Shown here piece after piece: positions 62,674-64,000 of a stretch of DNA of 64,000 bases. The position numbers were made by a program, and so were the translations under genes. Within the stretch, counting starts at the first letter, position 1; every line of letters starts with the position of its first letter. The notes under the pieces are model-generated. The model saw only the letters and a list, made by a program, of their open reading frames with translations, searched no databases and had not been told where the DNA came from. This DNA comes from Desulfogranum marinum (lineage in GTDB: Bacteria > Desulfobacterota > Desulfobulbia > Desulfobulbales > Desulfobulbaceae), in the NCBI RefSeq assembly GCF_016918565.1, contig NZ_JAFFQD010000017.1:1-64000 (forward strand), in the 5' to 3' direction.

Positions 62674-63470
62674 TATGTGTTTTGGTGTATAGGCTCGGTT
62701 CCTGGAATAATTGAAAAATTGAAATCAGGGTCTAATGGTGACGATTCAAGAAATTTTGTTGGTGAAATATTTTGCTTACCATTGGCCCATGCAAACAACT
62801 CGACACCCGACAGAGTTGGCTCAAGAATAATGCCCGGTTGTGTAGCTTTTACGTATATTTTTTTAAGATGTTCAGGCATGCCAAATTGCCATGTTGTACC
62901 GAGCAAATCGTGCTTGACTAAGCCTGTAACTGTATGAGTTATCAATGATTCAAGGTCTCTTCCCGGTTTCAGAGCTGATATCAAAGTGTTAATAGGGATG
63001 TACAATTTACGCTTATTACGTTCACTTACATCACCGAGTCGTGCTGGATTTGTAGAATACAGTCTGTGGAATTCACGGTAAAATATGTAGTGCAGACGTA
63101 CTTGATAAACAGAAAGTGATTTTAGGACACCTAAAATACTCACGCCGACATCGTCGGTTCCATCTTGGGTCCGGGACGCAGCTAGAATGCCAGCGTAATA
63201 TTCCTTGAGTGTATCGTCATCACAAAAGCTGCCTTCTGAAATAACGGATTTAACTACGCGGGGATTTACCTGTGAACCGTCATCAAGGGTACCTGCTGCT
63301 TTACGACCAGCTTTGTTGAAAATATCTCCGATGTTTATATTGCACTTGTCTACCAATCCCTTGATTTCTCCACCAACGTATTCTGCGGATGGCCCAAGTA
63401 GCTTTGCGACAAGATCTTTAGATGCGTATGCGATCAAGCCAGCACCAACGGTTGACGAGATTGGCTCCAT
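62673..63470 (-). CDS. DUF4393/Abi-alpha-like protein, first integron cassette gene
   Basis: The 265-residue protein starts MEPISSTVGAGLIAYASKDLVAKLLGPSAEY, a hydrophobic/amphipathic N-terminus, then VNPRVVKSVISEGSFCDDDTLKEYYAGILAAS and VSILGVLKSLSVYQVRLHYIFY, which resemble DUF4393 (Abi-alpha) proteins; the match is by eye and only moderate. AAGGAG lies upstream of ATG 63470. It begins about 20 bp after the attI-like GTTATGT and its TAA is part of attC1, so it is the first, best-expressed cassette. A defence role is a guess from family name and place. Confidence 0.72.
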   Translation of the reverse strand: MEPISSTVGAGLIAYASKDLVAKLLGPSAEYVGGEIKGLVDKCNINIGDIFNKAGRKAAGTLDDGSQVNPRVVKSVISEGSFCDDDTLKEYYAGILAASRTQDGTDDVGVSILGVLKSLSVYQVRLHYIFYREFHRLYSTNPARLGDVSERNKRKLYIPINTLISALKPGRDLESLITHTVTGLVKHDLLGTTWQFGMPEHLKKIYVKATQPGIILEPTLSGVELFAWANGKQNISPTKFLESSPLDPDFNFSIIPGTEPIHQNT

Positions 63471-63490
63471 GCCCTTAACTCTCCTTTGAC

Positions 63491-63497
63491 ACATAAC
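63491..63497 (-). other. attI-like recombination core next to intI
   Basis: GTTATGT on the minus strand is identical to the restored R'' core of attC1 and marks the likely junction of attI with the first cassette. It lies 154 bp from the intI start. Confidence 0.5.
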
Positions 63498-63533
63498 AGT
63501 ACAATACATGGAAAAGATCCATAATATTGCCTT

Positions 63534-63601
63534 ATAACTGGACATGTTTTCCATAATATTGAATATCATAAAGTCCGAAGTGGAAAACCATGTCCAGTTA
63601 T
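63534..63601. repeat. 20-bp inverted repeat in the intI/attI control region
   Basis: ATAACTGGACATGTTTTCCA (63534-63553) is repeated inverted at 63581-63601 with one extra C, enclosing 27 bp. It lies between intI and the first cassette, where attI and the intI and cassette promoters should be. It could be a regulator- or integrase-binding site. Confidence 0.7.
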
Positions 63602-63650
63602 TATTTTCCCTTTCGAAATTTCCATTAAATCTGATGTTATCACAGGTATT

Positions 63651-64000
63651 ATGGAAAACAAGCCAAAGTTTATCCCAGATCCTCAGCTTCAGTTGATGGA
63701 TCAAGTACTCGAGACTTTAAGATATTATCATTACGCTCGCTCAACGGAAAAGACATATTGCCAGTGGATTCTGCAATATATCTATTTTTTTAACAAAGAG
63801 CGCCATCCCAAAGATATGGGGGAACGAGAGGTAGAAGCCTTTTTGTCCCATTTGGCTTCCGTTAAAAATGTTGCGGCCACTACCCAAAGGCAGGCCTTAA
63901 ATGCACTGGTTTTCCTCTACCGTGACGTTCTTCACCTCCCCTTGGATCAGTCCATAGCGCCGGTTCGCGCCAAGCGTAAACGCCATCCTCCCACGGTGTT
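63651..64000 (+). CDS. intI: integron integrase IntI, N-terminal part (runs off the window)
   Basis: The first 116 codons are visible. LMDQVLETLRYYHYARSTEKTYCQWILQYIYFFNK, then HPKDMGEREVEAFLSHLASVKNVAATTQRQALNALVFLYRDVL and RAKRKRHPPTV, are the N-terminal SAM-like DNA-binding domain of integron integrases. The catalytic domain and the IntI-specific extra helix lie beyond 64000. It is divergent from the cassettes on the minus strand, the usual integron arrangement. Confidence 0.92.
   Translation, partial: MENKPKFIPDPQLQLMDQVLETLRYYHYARSTEKTYCQWILQYIYFFNKERHPKDMGEREVEAFLSHLASVKNVAATTQRQALNALVFLYRDVLHLPLDQSIAPVRAKRKRHPPTV

Larger units (their letters stand above)
61976..62678 (-). other. integron attC site (attC1), split by a group II intron
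   Basis: With 62051-62673 removed the minus strand reads R'' ACATAAC, then AAGTCGTTTCACC, a central variable part, GGTGAACTTAAAC and R' GTTGTGC (61982-61976), about 80 bp. TTCACC/GGTGAA arms pair around the core. The TAA stop of the first cassette gene lies in R''. Confidence 0.7.

Noticed and set aside
1-64000. tRNA, rRNA or CRISPR array
   Set aside because: No TPsiC-type motif in a plausible cloverleaf and no regularly spaced direct repeats were seen on reading both strands; a tRNAscan/CRISPR search was not run.

Overview
The window looks like chromosomal DNA of an anaerobic Desulfobacterota bacterium, most likely from the Desulfobulbales (Desulfocapsa/Desulfotalea/Desulforhopalus type). 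This is inferred from gene content: heterodisulfide-reductase-type (Hdr) electron-transfer proteins beside a 2-oxoacid:ferredoxin oxidoreductase, NifU/NifS as the Fe-S assembly pair, ThyX, a GspE/PilB ATPase, and two genes with in-frame UGA codons followed by bacterial SECIS-like hairpins. No tRNA, rRNA or CRISPR array was seen.

Layout. 1-5.4 kb: a membrane-anchored unknown protein, a manganese pyrophosphatase, an UshA-like gene that reads through as a selenoprotein, and a GAF/adenylate cyclase. 5.5-10.9 kb: a PilZ protein, FolE2, an S4 protein, and a stand-alone IMP cyclohydrolase-purN-pyrR run followed by a histidine kinase. 10.9-23.8 kb: a U32 peptidase, then an LPS core/O-antigen locus (two GT9 heptosyltransferase-like genes, msbA, O-antigen ligase, several GT2/GT4 enzymes). 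23.8-33.8 kb: a GspE/PilB ATPase carrying a cyclic-nucleotide-binding domain, nifU-nifS-thyX, a phosphohexomutase and PEP synthase.

34-45 kb is the metabolic centrepiece. A minus-strand cluster korD-korA-korB-korC, a 1132-residue GltD-like multi-iron-sulfur flavoprotein, an MvhD/HdrC/HdrB fusion and an HdrA-MvhD fusion with selenocysteine at the HdrA cysteine motif look like one transcription unit. It probably moves electrons between 2-oxoacid oxidation, ferredoxin, NAD(P)H and a disulfide. 45-59 kb: a radical SAM protein, HrpB helicase, a single-domain cyclic-nucleotide-binding protein, an ADP-ribosylglycohydrolase-like protein, DUF2237, a porin, an orphan diadenylate-cyclase-like protein and a three-gene ABC importer.

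59.5-64 kb is mobile or accessory DNA. It holds a RAYT-type transposase split at a slippery A_AAA_AAC heptamer with nested inverted repeats beside it. After that comes the start of an integron: intI (plus strand, running off the window), an attI-like site, and minus-strand cassettes with attC sites. One attC is interrupted, in opposite orientation, by an ORF-less group IIC-attC intron remnant. A family of about 240-270 bp elements with about 20 bp terminal inverted repeats lies directly at the stop codons of three unrelated genes (ppsA, the cyclic-nucleotide-binding gene, the porin).
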